Shown here: in pieces, positions 44,102-54,675 of the stretch
How positions within the stretch are numbered: the first letter of the stretch is position 1
Layout of the letters: each line of letters opens with the position of its first letter
Assembly (NCBI GenBank): GCA_022059125.1
Contig: JAEUWY010000005.1
Location: 2,108,001 to 2,172,000, forward strand
DNA length: 64,000 nucleotides
Source of the DNA: Corynespora cassiicola
Taxonomy: Eukaryota > Ascomycota > Dothideomycetes > Pleosporales > Corynesporascaceae
Reading direction: 5' to 3'
Program-made: the position numbers and the translations under genes
Notes under the pieces: generated by a model
Told to the model about the DNA's origin: nothing
The model's input: the letters and a program-made list of their open reading frames with translations, nothing else
Databases searched by the model: none

Positions 44102-45064
44102 ATGGCTAGCATACACAATATCCTATTGCTAGGCGCAGGCGAACTTGGCACCGCCTTTCTGACACAGCTTTCCTCCCTTTCTGCTGCACGCATTACACTG
44201 GGCGTTCGCTTTCCCGACAAATACTCGCATCTTTCATCCCAAAATGTGACACTCAAGTCCCTCGATCTTGGCGCTCCCTCATCCGAGCTATCAGAAACCT
44301 TCTCCCACTACGACGTTATCATCTCGGCCACGGGCTTCGGACAGAGCCCATCCACGGTCCTCAAGCTCGCCGAAGAGATCCTCACCGCGGGCAAGCTCCG
44401 AAAGGCACGGATTGAAAGAGATGGCAAGACAAGCACGAGTGACAGACTCTGGTTCTTCCCCTGGCAGTGGGGCGTGGACTACGACATCATCGGCGACGCG
44501 GATGGCCTGATGCCTCTGTTCGGGGCCCAACGCTCCGTACGAGAGCTCCTTCGGAGCAAGGCGGCCGATCACGGTGTCAAGTGGACGGTAGTGTCTACGG
44601 GCATATTCATGAGTTTCCTGTTCGAGCCGTTTTGGGGCGTCGTGGATCGGAGCCGCGAAGCTGAAGATGGGGAGATTAAGGTCACGGCGCTGGGGGATTG
44701 GGAGCATGGGGTCAGTGTTACGGATGTGAAGGACATTGCGCGCGTGTTGGCACGAATTATCCAGGATGAGCCGGCTGATGCTAATGATGGGGTCGTATAT
44801 GTGGCAGGTGATACAGTGAAGTATCGGGAGCTTGCAGAGATTGTAGAAAGGGCCAGTGGGATGCAAGTGCATAGAGAAGTGTGGACAAAAGAGGTGTTGA
44901 AGAGGGAATTGGAGGCTGATCCAGATGATGGAATCAAAAGGTATCGGGTAGTCTTTGCAGGGGACGGGGTTTCATGGCCCCGAAACAGGACAATGAATGC
45001 GCGGTTGGGGATAGATGTTGTGGGGGTGGAGGAGTACGCGAGAGGGTTGCTTGGAGGCAAGTGA
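44102..45064 (+). CDS. NmrA-like / isoflavone-reductase-like NAD(P)-binding protein
   Basis: Single exon, 320 aa from the ATG after GGGACA. The N-terminal nucleotide-binding motif is LLLGAGELGTAFL (GxGxxG), followed by an atypical short-chain dehydrogenase fold (DVIISATGFGQSP, WFFPWQWGVDYD, STGIFMSFLFEP, VTDVKDIARVLARII). This layout fits the NmrA/isoflavone-reductase-like group of fungi, which contains both reductases and redox-sensing regulators. No signal peptide. A role cannot be fixed from context. An in-frame extension upstream to 44021 lacks support. Confidence 0.82.
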   Translation: MASIHNILLLGAGELGTAFLTQLSSLSAARITLGVRFPDKYSHLSSQNVTLKSLDLGAPSSELSETFSHYDVIISATGFGQSPSTVLKLAEEILTAGKLRKARIERDGKTSTSDRLWFFPWQWGVDYDIIGDADGLMPLFGAQRSVRELLRSKAADHGVKWTVVSTGIFMSFLFEPFWGVVDRSREAEDGEIKVTALGDWEHGVSVTDVKDIARVLARIIQDEPADANDGVVYVAGDTVKYRELAEIVERASGMQVHREVWTKEVLKRELEADPDDGIKRYRVVFAGDGVSWPRNRTMNARLGIDVVGVEEYARGLLGGK

Positions 45065-45631
45065 TGGGGTAGATGATGATGGCCATGTCCCTCCCTGTAG
45101 CTGCAGGACAACAGCGGCCGATAATCTCGCAATTGGAAATCCAAATCACCCTTAGATGATTGGGTATGACTTCAGGTCAGGTACAATTTTAGAAGATGCA
45201 TAAGGCCATTCATCACGCAGATAAAGTGATTTTGGGAGAATATGCATAGTCAGCCAGGGAAGTTTGTTGATCAGTAGCTCGACACAAGTTATGATGCAAT
45301 CCGCCGAGGGCCAACTCGCACTGGGTGTCGCGCTGCACAATGCAAACGGCCGACAAAAGTGCACGGCGTGTTCTCCGCTCCAAGAATGGAAAATATTATT
45401 AGCACACCAAAAGCGGCGTCGCCGAGGGTCAAATATTGCAACGTGCGGCGACGTTGGTGAGGTAAATGCCAAGCTCGTCTGCGCTACCGGGATAGGCTTA
45501 GCGCTACCGGACCCGCCCACTTACGACGATTTTGCGACCTCTTGTTCACATCGTCTGCTGCTGGCTCTCCTTCAAACCACCTCCCACGAGTGCGCAGTCT
45601 ATACCCCAGCTTCAGCCACTCTACATTCATC
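45065..45631. other. Intergenic, 567 bp, RACK1 promoter region
   Basis: Upstream of RACK1. A pyrimidine-rich stretch precedes the start, as in many highly expressed fungal translation genes. No other gene seen. Confidence 0.5.
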
Positions 45632-46904
45632 ATGGCCGAGCAGTTGGTTCTCCGTGGCACCCTTGAGGGCCACTCTGGCTGGGTCACCTCGCTGGCTACC
45701 TCCCTCGAGAAGTGCGTCAAAATCCCCAATTCCGAAATATCGATACATGGCCAGCAGCTGACTTTGAGAATTGCAGCCCTAACATGCTTCTCTCGGGTTC
45801 CCGCGACAAGACCCTCATCATCTGGAACCTGACCCGCGACGAGACCTCGTACGGTTACCCCAAGAGGAGTCTGCACGGCCACTCCCACATCGTGTCCGAC
45901 TGCGTACGTGAACTTTGACGAAATCCGCAATTGGGGCAGAAGGAGGACTTACACTGCCACAGGTCATCTCCTCTGACGGCGCCTACGCCCTCTCCTCCTC
46001 GTGGGACAAGACCCTCCGCCTCTGGGAGCTGTCGACTGGTGCCACCACCCGCCGCTTCGTCGGCCACACCAACGACGTCCTCTCCGTCTCCTTCTCCGCC
46101 GACAACCGCCAGATCGTCTCCGGCTCCCGTGACCGCACCATCAAGCTGTGGAACACCCTCGGCGACTGCAAGTACACCATCACCGACAAGGGCCACACCG
46201 AGTGGGTCTCCTGCGTGAGGTTCTCCCCGAACCCCCAGAACCCCGTCATTGTCAGCGCTGGCTGGGACAAGCTCGTCAAGGTGCGTATTTTCTCGCTAGT
46301 TGTATTTTTGTGTGCGCGCCGCGGAAATTATCATGATGATCCTGGTTTATCTTATGTATTTGCTACTTCAGAGTCTTCGGGCTATGAGAAGAACAATCAC
46401 CTATTACTGACACAGTTCTCCCATCTCGCATTGCTTGGAAATTTTTTGGCGATCATTCGCTGACTTGAATTTCAACAGGTTTGGGAGCTCGCTTCCTGCC
46501 GTATCCAGACCGACCACATCGGTCACTCCGGCTACATCAACACCGTCACCATCTCCCCCGATGGCTCCCTCTGCGCCTCCGGTGGCAAGGACGGAACCAC
46601 CATGCTCTGGGACCTGAACGAGTCCAAGCACCTCTACTCTCTCACCGCCGGTGACGAGATCCACGCCCTCGTCTTCTCCCCCAACCGCTACTGGCTGTGC
46701 GCTGCCACTGCCTCCAGCATCATCATCTTCGACCTCGAGAAGAAGTCCAAGGTTGACGAGCTCAAGCCCGAGTACATGGAGGTTGGCAAGAAGAGCAGGG
46801 AGCCCGAGTGCGTCTCCTTGGCCTGGAGCGCCGACGGCCAGACCCTCTTCGCTGGTTACACTGATAACCGCATCCGCTGCTGGGGTGTTATGGCTAGGGC
46901 ATAA
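45632..46904 (+). CDS. cpcB: RACK1 / CpcB / Asc1 homologue (G-beta-like ribosomal WD40 protein)
   Basis: Four exons: 45632-45711, 45777-45903, 45963-46280, 46479-46904 (316 aa, the usual RACK1 length). Seven WD40 repeats are visible, with characteristic blocks [86 protein letters not shown] and the final [11 protein letters not shown]. It binds the 40S subunit near the mRNA exit and links translation with signalling; in Aspergillus (cpcB) and Neurospora (cpc-2) it also affects amino-acid control and development. Codon choice is strongly C-ending, which marks a highly expressed gene. Intron 3 is much longer than the others (198 bp) and carries a probable snoRNA. Confidence 0.96.
46328..46415 (+). 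ncRNA. snR24: Probable C/D box snoRNA (snR24/U24-like) in RACK1 intron 3
   Basis: Within the long third intron: C box ATGATGA (46333-46339), D box CTGA (46407-46410), a D'-like CAGA (46369-46372) and a C'-like TATGAGA (46383-46389). Before the D' box lies TATTTGCTACT (46357-46367), complementary to the large-subunit rRNA stretch AGTAGCAAATA. The fifth base upstream of CAGA pairs with the adenosine methylated by yeast snR24 (Am1449). Yeast snR24 also lies in the intron of the RACK1 gene ASC1. The terminal stem is weak and the guide before the D box does not match the known Cm1437 guide, so the second target may differ. Confidence 0.7.
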
Positions 46905-47198
46905 GGGGTCTCTGTCAGTCGAATGAAAAGTAGTTGCGGCGCGGGGTTCTGGGCATTGGGGGATGATTCACGATTCCGTATATCACCATCTGTAGCATGC
47001 CATGGGAAATGATCTAAGCTCATGCGGTCGGGTTTTGGGGTCAACTTCCTTCCGGTATTAGCACTTCCAGGCGCTCAGAGTCAAATGAAAAATTCATTCA
47101 ATTCACTTGTCCTGCCCACGACAATTTGTTTCCTGTTGGTTGAAACTTTTTGATGTATATACCTACAACTTACGACTTGAAGCTTGGAGATTGGAGCT

Positions 47199-48461
47199 TT
47201 AGAGCTTGCTAAATGTAGGCTTCGTCTTCTTCAAGCCGCTGAGCATAGCATCCTTGACATCCTGCGTCTGCACCATGGCCATGTTCCATGCGCCAGTGTA
47301 TCGGAGGCCGTCCTCGATGGTCCTATCCCTCGAGTAATTGAGCAGCTCCTTGGTGCCCATGGTCGCGACAGGCGACTTGGACGCGATGGTGGTGGCGATC
47401 CTGAGAGCCTCGGCAACAGCTTTGCCCTTGTCCTGATACACGCCACTCACGAGGCCGACCCTCAACGCCTCATCGGACCCAAACACCCTGGCGGTGAGGG
47501 CGACCTCCTTGACCCAGCTCGCGTTGCCGACCGAGTGCGGCAGCCTGGACAAGGTGCCGATATCCGCCGCGAGCCCAATGTCGACCTCCTTGACCGAGAA
47601 GCGCGTGTCGGCCGTGGACAGGCGGATGTCGCACGCGAGCGACATGTCGAGCGCCAGGCCGAAGGAAACGCCGTGCAGGACGGCGATGACGGGCTTCTCG
47701 CACTTTTCCAGGTCGGTGATGCAGGCTTGGAATTCGGCGATGTGGCGGCGGAGGTCGTTTGCGGTGCGGGCGGGGTCTGTCGAGGTTTTTGTTATGCTGC
47801 CTTGGGAGGCGGCCTGCGTGTCTGGGAGTTAGTATTCCGTCGTCTTCTTTCTTTTTTGCAGGGAGGACTTTGTTTCGCGGGTCGCCCAAAAGCTTTGGAG
47901 GGGGTTGAAGTGGGTTGGGTGTGTCACATGATGAGGCGTACCTGGACGTCTAGGCCGGCGGTAAAGGCTCGGTCGCCGGCGCCGGTGAGGACTACGGCGC
48001 GGACGTTGGGGTCGTGGGAGAGGCGGCGGAAGATGGCGGATATGTTGAGCCACATCCTGGAGAGTTGCGGTCAGGCGGGATGCATTTCGGAGCTCGTGTT
48101 CATGTTTGGGGCCCCAGGTAGCATTTGGAGAGGCTAAAAGAAAAGAATTGCAACAAAGGAGAAGGATTTTGATGCGCTTTCTCAGCACTAAAGGGCCGGA
48201 GAGAAATCAGAAATGATATGGAAAATAGAAATAGCTTTGGGGAAGTAAAAAGAGCGCAGACAAAAGTTCTAGTCACTTCCCAGTTGAAGCCTTGTTGATT
48301 CCAGCTCTTACGATGACATTCGCTACTAGCTTGAGATTTCATGAAAGCACTTACTGCTCTTTGAATGCGTTCAGCTTTTCCGGTCGGTTTATCTCGACGT
48401 GCGCAACATATTCAGCGGGGAACGAGACGTTGAAGAACTCGTACTTGTATTCGCTCGTCAT
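47199..48461 (-). CDS. Peroxisomal delta3,5-delta2,4-dienoyl-CoA isomerase (ECH1-like)
   Basis: Three exons, complement of 47199-47813, 47942-48056, 48355-48461 (278 aa). Crotonase-fold motifs: EINRPEKLNAFKEQMW, VVLTGAGDRAFTAGLDVQ (first oxyanion-hole segment) and VIAVLHGVSFGLALDMSLACD (second). FSVKEVDIGLAADIGTL holds the acidic pair typical of dienoyl-CoA isomerases. The C-terminus is FSKL, a perfect PTS1, so the protein should act in peroxisomal oxidation of unsaturated fatty acids. The first intron is long for this window (298 bp). It is convergent with RACK1, with 294 bp between stops. Confidence 0.9.
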
Positions 48462-49094
48462 GGTGGCGGACGTGGTCTCTGGGATCCAAACGCTTAAACG
48501 TTACTTTGCTTTAGTATCAGGGTGCTGAAATTCGGCCGTGGATTAAATAGAAATCGAAAGCAGTGTCTGAAGTAAAACTGCCTACGTGGATGTTGGAACT
48601 GGCACCTGACATTCGGCCGCGACTCAGCCAGTGGAGGTGAGTTTGAGCCGAGGTATCGTAGATGCGGTTTAGTCAACTTCTGTATACGGCCTAGCCCCTC
48701 AACTCATGTAGAGGTGGGCCTCTGGGCAACACCAAAGGTTCGACAGCTCTTGTCCTGTCCAATTGCTGCATTGTTAGTTGTCTCAAAAAGTATCACAAAT
48801 GTCATAGATGATTTTGATTGACTGCGATTGCCTCTGTTCGATGATCTTTAACGTACTCTGGAGACCATCGGACTCTTCCCACCTGACCCGCTTGTCTTTC
48901 TGCGATTAACCAGATGCTACGTCTCCTCACTCTTCGTTGTCAAAGTCCACCCAGTCACGGCCATTCAAGTCTGGTGGGATATTATCTCTGTCACAGGCCA
49001 TCCGACATTTACATTCCGGCGTGCTATTTTTTCCTCTGGTCAGTGACAACGCTTTCCAGCCGTGTGGAATTAAACAAGAGTAGAAGCGAGCAAC
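48462..49094. other. Intergenic, 633 bp
   Basis: Promoter side of the dienoyl-CoA isomerase and 3' flank of the next minus-strand gene. It marks the passage from conserved genes to the accessory-looking region. No element recognised. Confidence 0.5.
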
Positions 49095-50411
49095 TTACGC
49101 AAAGACTGGCCAGTGTTCTAAACTGCGGATAGCCTGCTTGTAGTCAAATCCATGACTGCGATAATCATATTTCCTCTCGCGATATTCAATGTCAAGAATG
49201 CGGCTCCACTTCATCCTCATACGAGGCTTGATGAAGCCCCGTAGCAGCACATTGGGAATGTGCTTGATGAATGGAAACCCAAACAAGATAATCCAGTCAG
49301 TAATTACGTTGTAACAAGGAACATCTCGCATGCCTTTATACTTGGGGTCGTTCTTGAACCAGTCTTGGTGTTCGTTGTCCCAGATGTATTCCTTCCACGA
49401 ATTAACGAGTGCAGGGAGGCTGTGCGGGTCGGGGAAGTACATCTCCAAGGCCTTGAGAGTTGGAATGCTCCGCAATAAAAGAGCTCTTGGGGCGTCGATA
49501 GCGTGCAAAAATGGATCAATCGCGATGCCGAAGAGCCTGAACCATTCGTTTTGTTCCAGATTCAGCTGTATGTGGGTGAGCCAGTTGAAGCCAGACGGCG
49601 GATTCGAAGACTGGACTACTGCCTCAAAATTCCCGGAAGTTATGAAATGCTTCCAGGTACCTTCCCATGCAGCTTTCCAGGCCTCCTGGCGCACTTGTTT
49701 AGAGACGAGGAAGATCTTTCCATCAGGGCGCCATGCACGACTGCCCGCCTTGTGATCGCTTGTTTTGGCAAATTCTCCCGAAAACCTCACAGCACCTGTG
49801 CTTGACGTATCCAGGTACATGTTGCCTCCCAGTACATGCTGATATATGATGTTTCTCATTTCCAGAGGCAGTTTCATGATTGGAAAATGACGGCCATTCC
49901 TATTCCACCATTTTCGCTGGGTTCTTATGCCGCTCTCACCAGACAAAATGTACTTTGGCTCTCGCATACTAATCAACCACGTCTTGAACCGTTCCCACTC
50001 GTTATTCACCAGCACTTGAATCTGATCAACCTCCAGTGTCTTTGTAAATTCCAAAAGTGATATCGGGATGGTCCTTGGGAATTCTTGATTGTGCCGAGTA
50101 AAGATGTAAAACTTGGCTTTGGGACTATTCTTCCTGTAGGGCCATGGAGGAGGAGAAGTAGTTGCATTGAAAACTTTGATTCCAGCTGCAGCAAAGAGAA
50201 TATCCTCGGTATTGAGCCGTTGGATAGTTGCTTTCATCATATTCATCACTGGATCGTTCATTTCTGGGAGTATCGGGAGCTGGTATCTGAATTGGCGCTC
50301 GGTAGATCCCAGCTGATCGGGTGGTGGGGGAAACATTTGTACAGTAAGCCATGCTGCTGTATCCTGTATGTCTACAATCCTCTGCCTCAGAATGGGATAT
50401 CGACGACCCAT
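49095..50411 (-). CDS. 2EXR/F-box-like hypothetical protein, copy A
   Basis: Single exon, 438 aa. The central block FPIMKLPLEMRNIIYQHVLG matches the short LP-x-E-x-R-x-x-I-(Y/W) pattern of fungal 2EXR/F-box-like proteins. It is preceded by WWNRNGRH and followed by charged and aromatic segments. The C-terminus ends KYDYRSHGFDYKQAIRSLEHW. The whole protein aligns by eye with the gene at 54676-56088 (WWDRNGKNFPLLKLPAEIRN; NLDYQPHGFDYKEELQSIVGHW), so the two are paralogues. Function is unknown; an F-box-like adaptor role is only suggested by the motif. No signal peptide or membrane segment. Confidence 0.78.
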   Translation of the reverse strand: MGRRYPILRQRIVDIQDTAAWLTVQMFPPPPDQLGSTERQFRYQLPILPEMNDPVMNMMKATIQRLNTEDILFAAAGIKVFNATTSPPPWPYRKNSPKAKFYIFTRHNQEFPRTIPISLLEFTKTLEVDQIQVLVNNEWERFKTWLISMREPKYILSGESGIRTQRKWWNRNGRHFPIMKLPLEMRNIIYQHVLGGNMYLDTSSTGAVRFSGEFAKTSDHKAGSRAWRPDGKIFLVSKQVRQEAWKAAWEGTWKHFITSGNFEAVVQSSNPPSGFNWLTHIQLNLEQNEWFRLFGIAIDPFLHAIDAPRALLLRSIPTLKALEMYFPDPHSLPALVNSWKEYIWDNEHQDWFKNDPKYKGMRDVPCYNVITDWIILFGFPFIKHIPNVLLRGFIKPRMRMKWSRILDIEYRERKYDYRSHGFDYKQAIRSLEHWPVFA

Positions 50412-51880
50412 ATTGAACCAACCCCTCAGTCTCTTATAAAGATGAGTTACTCTTTAGTTTCGGCTTTGGGTTCAGTTCGTATACAGTTGGTGTTCTGAAC
50501 AAGGGACAGAGTTGTGTCGAGCTGTGAGTGTTTTAAGAGGTTGCAACGGAATCAGTGGTATTTGAGGACTTATACACATCCAAACCTTTTGAGACGTTGG
50601 AAGATAATGTCATTGCTGAATGAATTCGCAGTTTCCCTCGAATTAGTAGTATATTCAAATGAAGAACTAAGGGAAATGTGACATGTGTCAATAATTGGTA
50701 TGATGTAACAGCTTTTTGTGTTACAGGTACAATAGCTCAGGCAATCACTTAAGGATTTAATACATTTGAGACTAAACAGACTTGCCTTCGATAACCGAGT
50801 GTCCGAAAAACTTCAAACACGAAAGCAAGTATATTTAGCGTTCTTATTTATGCCTAGTTTTGATTTGCGTGCAACGCGAACACTGCTGTTACACACGGCT
50901 CGATCATAGGAAACAATTGGATTGCTTGCTAGAAGATTCTAGAACAGAGCCACCATATCCAGCAGTAGTGATTATCTTCGTTACGTATCAGACCGGAGAG
51001 GCACTGGCAGGTGTTCCTGGAGGTACTGTGCGCAGCCTGTCCCCATCGACCTCAGTTTGATCTCTTCACCGGAAGAGCGTCAGTTGCTTCCCTAGCTGTG
51101 AAGGAGATGTGTGAAATCGTGTTTCTTGTTGAGCTTGAGTTGGGAGTCCGTTCAAAACCGTGGTTCCAGGCCTCCCGACGTTAGACTGTTGATTCCTGTA
51201 GGCTTTGGGGAAGGACTGCCAAAGCCTACCCCTACTACTCATGACCGAATTGTGGCAGCGTTCCAGTTTTTTTGTGAATCGAGATTTAATAACCCTTGCC
51301 ATGAGGTGAACACTTTGTCGCTGCGCGGGCGGCATGGAACAATCCTTTACCGTCGCCCGCATTACCTAGGTAGTCGGTGCCTGCCGATGGCGCGCTTTGA
51401 CGCTTTCGGTTAGATCGAGGCAAGCTGCAACTCCGTCGATCTCTTTCCCATCTTGGAAGGGTTCGTGGAGGTCGTCACCTGGGCACCCTTTTGTCGTCTA
51501 GTTTGCTGTCCTCCCTATTCAATTTCGTTTGGAAGGAATCCTGCCAGTGGGTTTCCACTTCTTCTAGGAAGTTGGTGTCTCTCGACATGAACAACTTCCT
51601 GGGTGTGATCTAATAATAGATTCCTTCGATAGAGCCAAGCACTGGACCCCATCATCGGGAGATGGAGCGGCTGGTAATTTCAAAATGAGGGGTCGACTGG
51701 TCATGGACAATATCCTTCCCCGCAGCCGCTGAATCAGACACAATAAAACAAGCGAAACAGTTCGTGCCCGCGAGGGAGCTGACGAGAGAAAACATCTGTT
51801 GCAGTCTTGTCGCATTTCCATACCTTCCGCCACAGAGGCCATTACTCAAAAGTCTCTTGCCGAATCAAAAATCTTGCTCA
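50412..51880. other. Intergenic, 1.47 kb
   Basis: Between the paralogue gene and the GMC oxidoreductase. Several overlapping frames of 65-100 codons on both strands, none with a domain. It includes the promoter of the GMC gene. Confidence 0.45.
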
Positions 51881-53745
51881 ATGCGAAGGTGGAGGCTGGG
51901 CTCACTTGTACTCACATTCCTCGGAATCAGGTCCTATGCCGATGCCAAATGCGCGTCCAGCGACCGGCATCATGATTTTGTACGCACATCTTCTTTGCAG
52001 ATGAAAATTATGTCCCCTTCTTACCAGCTATCTAGATAATAATAGGAGGGGGGACCGCCGGTGTAGCGTTGGCCGCTCGGCTTAGCCAAATGTTGCCGAG
52101 CGAATGTATCCTCGTCATTGAGGCAGGTCCCGACGGGCGTAATGAACAAAGAATATATGTCCCCGGTCTGAGAGGTACAACACTGGGATCTTCTTACGAC
52201 TGGATACTTCCCACTACGCCGCAATCCGAGGCGAATGGCCGTTCTATCGTCCATAATCGTGGCAAAGTTCTTGGTGGAACGTCAGCCTTGAACCTCCTAG
52301 TCTGGAACCGAGCTAGCATTGAAGAATACGATGCTTGGGAACAACTTGGAAATCACGGTTGGAACTGGAAGTCAATGTACCCTGCCATGCTAAAAGCCGA
52401 GAACTTCCAACGGAGAAATGGGTCTGCTCAATATGGAGAAGATGGAGTAGGTTACGGTGGTCCGATTGACACAGCTTTACTCGAGGATCCTCCACTGCAT
52501 ATGCAAGCCTGCATTCCTACGTTGGAAAATATTGGTGTCAAGCAGAATCTGGAATCACTGAACGGAGATAACATCGGAACCATGTATCAGCCAGCAACCA
52601 ACAATCTGGGAAACCACACTCGGTCATATGCAGTCGATTTCCTTCCAAGTGCAAGCCAAAACGTAGCTATTCTCTTCAACAGCACGGTTCACAAAATTAT
52701 CCTCGACGCCAGCACAACCAGAGCTACGGGTGTTCTTCTTGTGGGTGGCACCGAAGTCAAAGCAAGGAAGGAAGTGATAGTGTCCGCTGGCACATTCTTG
52801 TCCCCGAAAGTCCTTGAACTTTCTGGTATAGGCCGCAAAGACGTTCTTGAAAATGCCGGAATCAAGCAACTTATAGATCTTCCCGGTGTAGGCGAGAACC
52901 TGCAAGATCATCTTCGTATCCAGACCACCTATGAACTCCGACCAGATATCCTAGGCCTGGATGTCTTGAAATACAACCAAACTCGCGCGGCTATCGAACT
53001 GGATCTGTGGAACAGAGGCAAAACATCACTATACCAGTATGGAGGTAGCTGCTATGGCTTCCTTAAATGGGGCCAGGTTTTGAATAACCAAACCAGACTG
53101 ATGGAGCTTGCGATGCAATCAGCCAATACGTCCAATGTAGTTGACCGACGGAAGTTGGCATTTCTGCGAGATTCCGACTCGAAAGCTCCCGGTTTGGAGT
53201 TAATCTTCAGCGATGGCTATATTGGAACAAGAGGATACCCAGCAAATGGTACCACTGGCTATGGCAAGCAATATGCGACTATTTTGGGTGGTATTATGCA
53301 TCCATTAGCCAGGGGATCGGTTCATATTAATGGATCTAACCCTGCAACGAAGCCTATCATCGACCCAAGATTTCTGGGAACTCCATTCGATCTGGAGGCC
53401 ACCAAAGAAGCGGCAAAGTTTCTCCGTAAGCTTTCGTTTACAGAGCCCTTCAAAACCGTTTGGATTTCGGAATTCGATCCGGGTGTAGACACTGACACGG
53501 ATGACGAATGGGAAAAATATGTAAGAGACAATGTTTACACATTCTACCACCCACTAGGAACGTGCGCCATGCTACCAAAGAAAGACGGCGGGGTTGTGGA
53601 TCCGTCGCTGACAGTACACGGCGTAAGGAATTTAAGGGTGGTTGATGCCAGTATCATACCGATCATCATTTCAGCACACATTCAAACTGCGGTATATGGT
53701 ATTGCTGAAAGAGCTGCTGGAATGATCGCGTCGCAATACCTGTGA
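51881..53745 (+). CDS. Secreted GMC oxidoreductase (aryl-alcohol/choline oxidase type)
   Basis: Two exons, 51881-51979 and 52036-53745 (602 aa). Exon 1 supplies a signal peptide (MRRWRLGSLVLTFLG) and the start of the FAD fold; splicing restores HDFIIIGGGTAGVALAARLS, the dinucleotide-binding motif, followed by the ADP-ribose acid in LVIEAGPDG. Other GMC marks: NRGKVLGGTSALNLLVWNR (GMC signature 1), SAGTFLSPKVLELSGIG (signature 2), the catalytic His in FYHPLGTCAM, and a second His in SAHIQTAVYGIAERAA. Several Asn-x-Ser/Thr sites fit secretion. Such enzymes oxidise alcohols and release H2O2, or act as tailoring enzymes. Without exon 1 it would appear truncated. Confidence 0.9.
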
Positions 53746-54044
53746 CTGGTCCACTGCTGTCGGAAATGGCTGCCATTACTTGATCTCGACTTTCCCCCAA
53801 ACATATACGCGTTTAGATCTTAAGACTCAATAGGACAGTTTTTGTCCAGCTACTGGCCCCCCAAAATGTCCAGGAAAATATGTGAAATTTGTACGAAACG
53901 CCAGGACGTTGATCTTTGCTTTTTGGATTACGACGCAAACACGTACGCACCGAAACTCGGTCTTGGCAAGGGGTCTTGCGAGCCTTGCACCAACAACACG
54001 AATGTGCACTGCTATCATCTCCCATCCCGGAGCTGGGTATCGCA
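53746..54044. other. 3' flank of GMC gene
   Basis: Holds a short open frame with CxxC pairs (CEICTKR...CEPC) from 53864 that is not clearly a gene. Nothing else seen. Confidence 0.35.
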
Positions 54045-54236
54045 ATGAAGCCTATATTCCGAGTTATGCATGCTTTATTGGTCCTCAGCCTCACACTCAT
54101 ACTGTTCTGGTCTGTGCACTACGCTCTCTCTTTGCTCTGGGCCGACCCACAATTACGAACGCATCAACAATTTGCAGAAAACCATGGTTTGAATTTGCCA
54201 AGTACTGAAGAAATTGTAAAAAACCATCAAAAATAG
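54045..54236 (+). CDS. Possible small membrane peptide (63 aa)
   Basis: Short frame starting MKPIFRVMHALLVL with one strong hydrophobic helix of about 25 residues and a polar C-terminal tail (HQQFAENHGLNLPSTEE). It has the shape of a small membrane protein or a signal-anchored peptide. No family is recognised and the frame may be chance; it could also be a leftover of an older gene. Confidence 0.25.
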   Translation: MKPIFRVMHALLVLSLTLILFWSVHYALSLLWADPQLRTHQQFAENHGLNLPSTEEIVKNHQK

Positions 54237-54675
54237 CAGTACGGATAGGAAACTGACATGTATAGGCCGAGTCACTCAATACCATGTGGCTGTCGAACGA
54301 TCACTGGCATTGTCGAAACGTTTGTTTGTTATCGGCCACACTTTGTCGTCTCCAGAATTGCGAGAATGTTCCTGGTGTCAAATCATGGGCCTGATTATGA
54401 AACGAATCGGAATAATTGCTCTTGCGTCGAAGTGTCCAAGTTGGCACGTCCTCGGTATCAGATTGGTTGATTGAATTCTGAGCACGCCCTCTCTGCCATG
54501 TATTCTTTATTTTACGTGCAGCAAATCTGGTTGCGTTAAAAATAATAAAATGTCATTGTATAGTCTCTATTTATGATAAAAACTCATATTTGGAATAGTA
54601 GGTGGAGAATACATAGTCTCGCCTATGGTTACCTTTCGGTTTACCGCTTTGTTCAGTTAACAGAGAATACGCCTA
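54237..54675. other. Intergenic, 439 bp
   Basis: AT-rich 3' flank of the second paralogue. No feature recognised. Confidence 0.45.
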
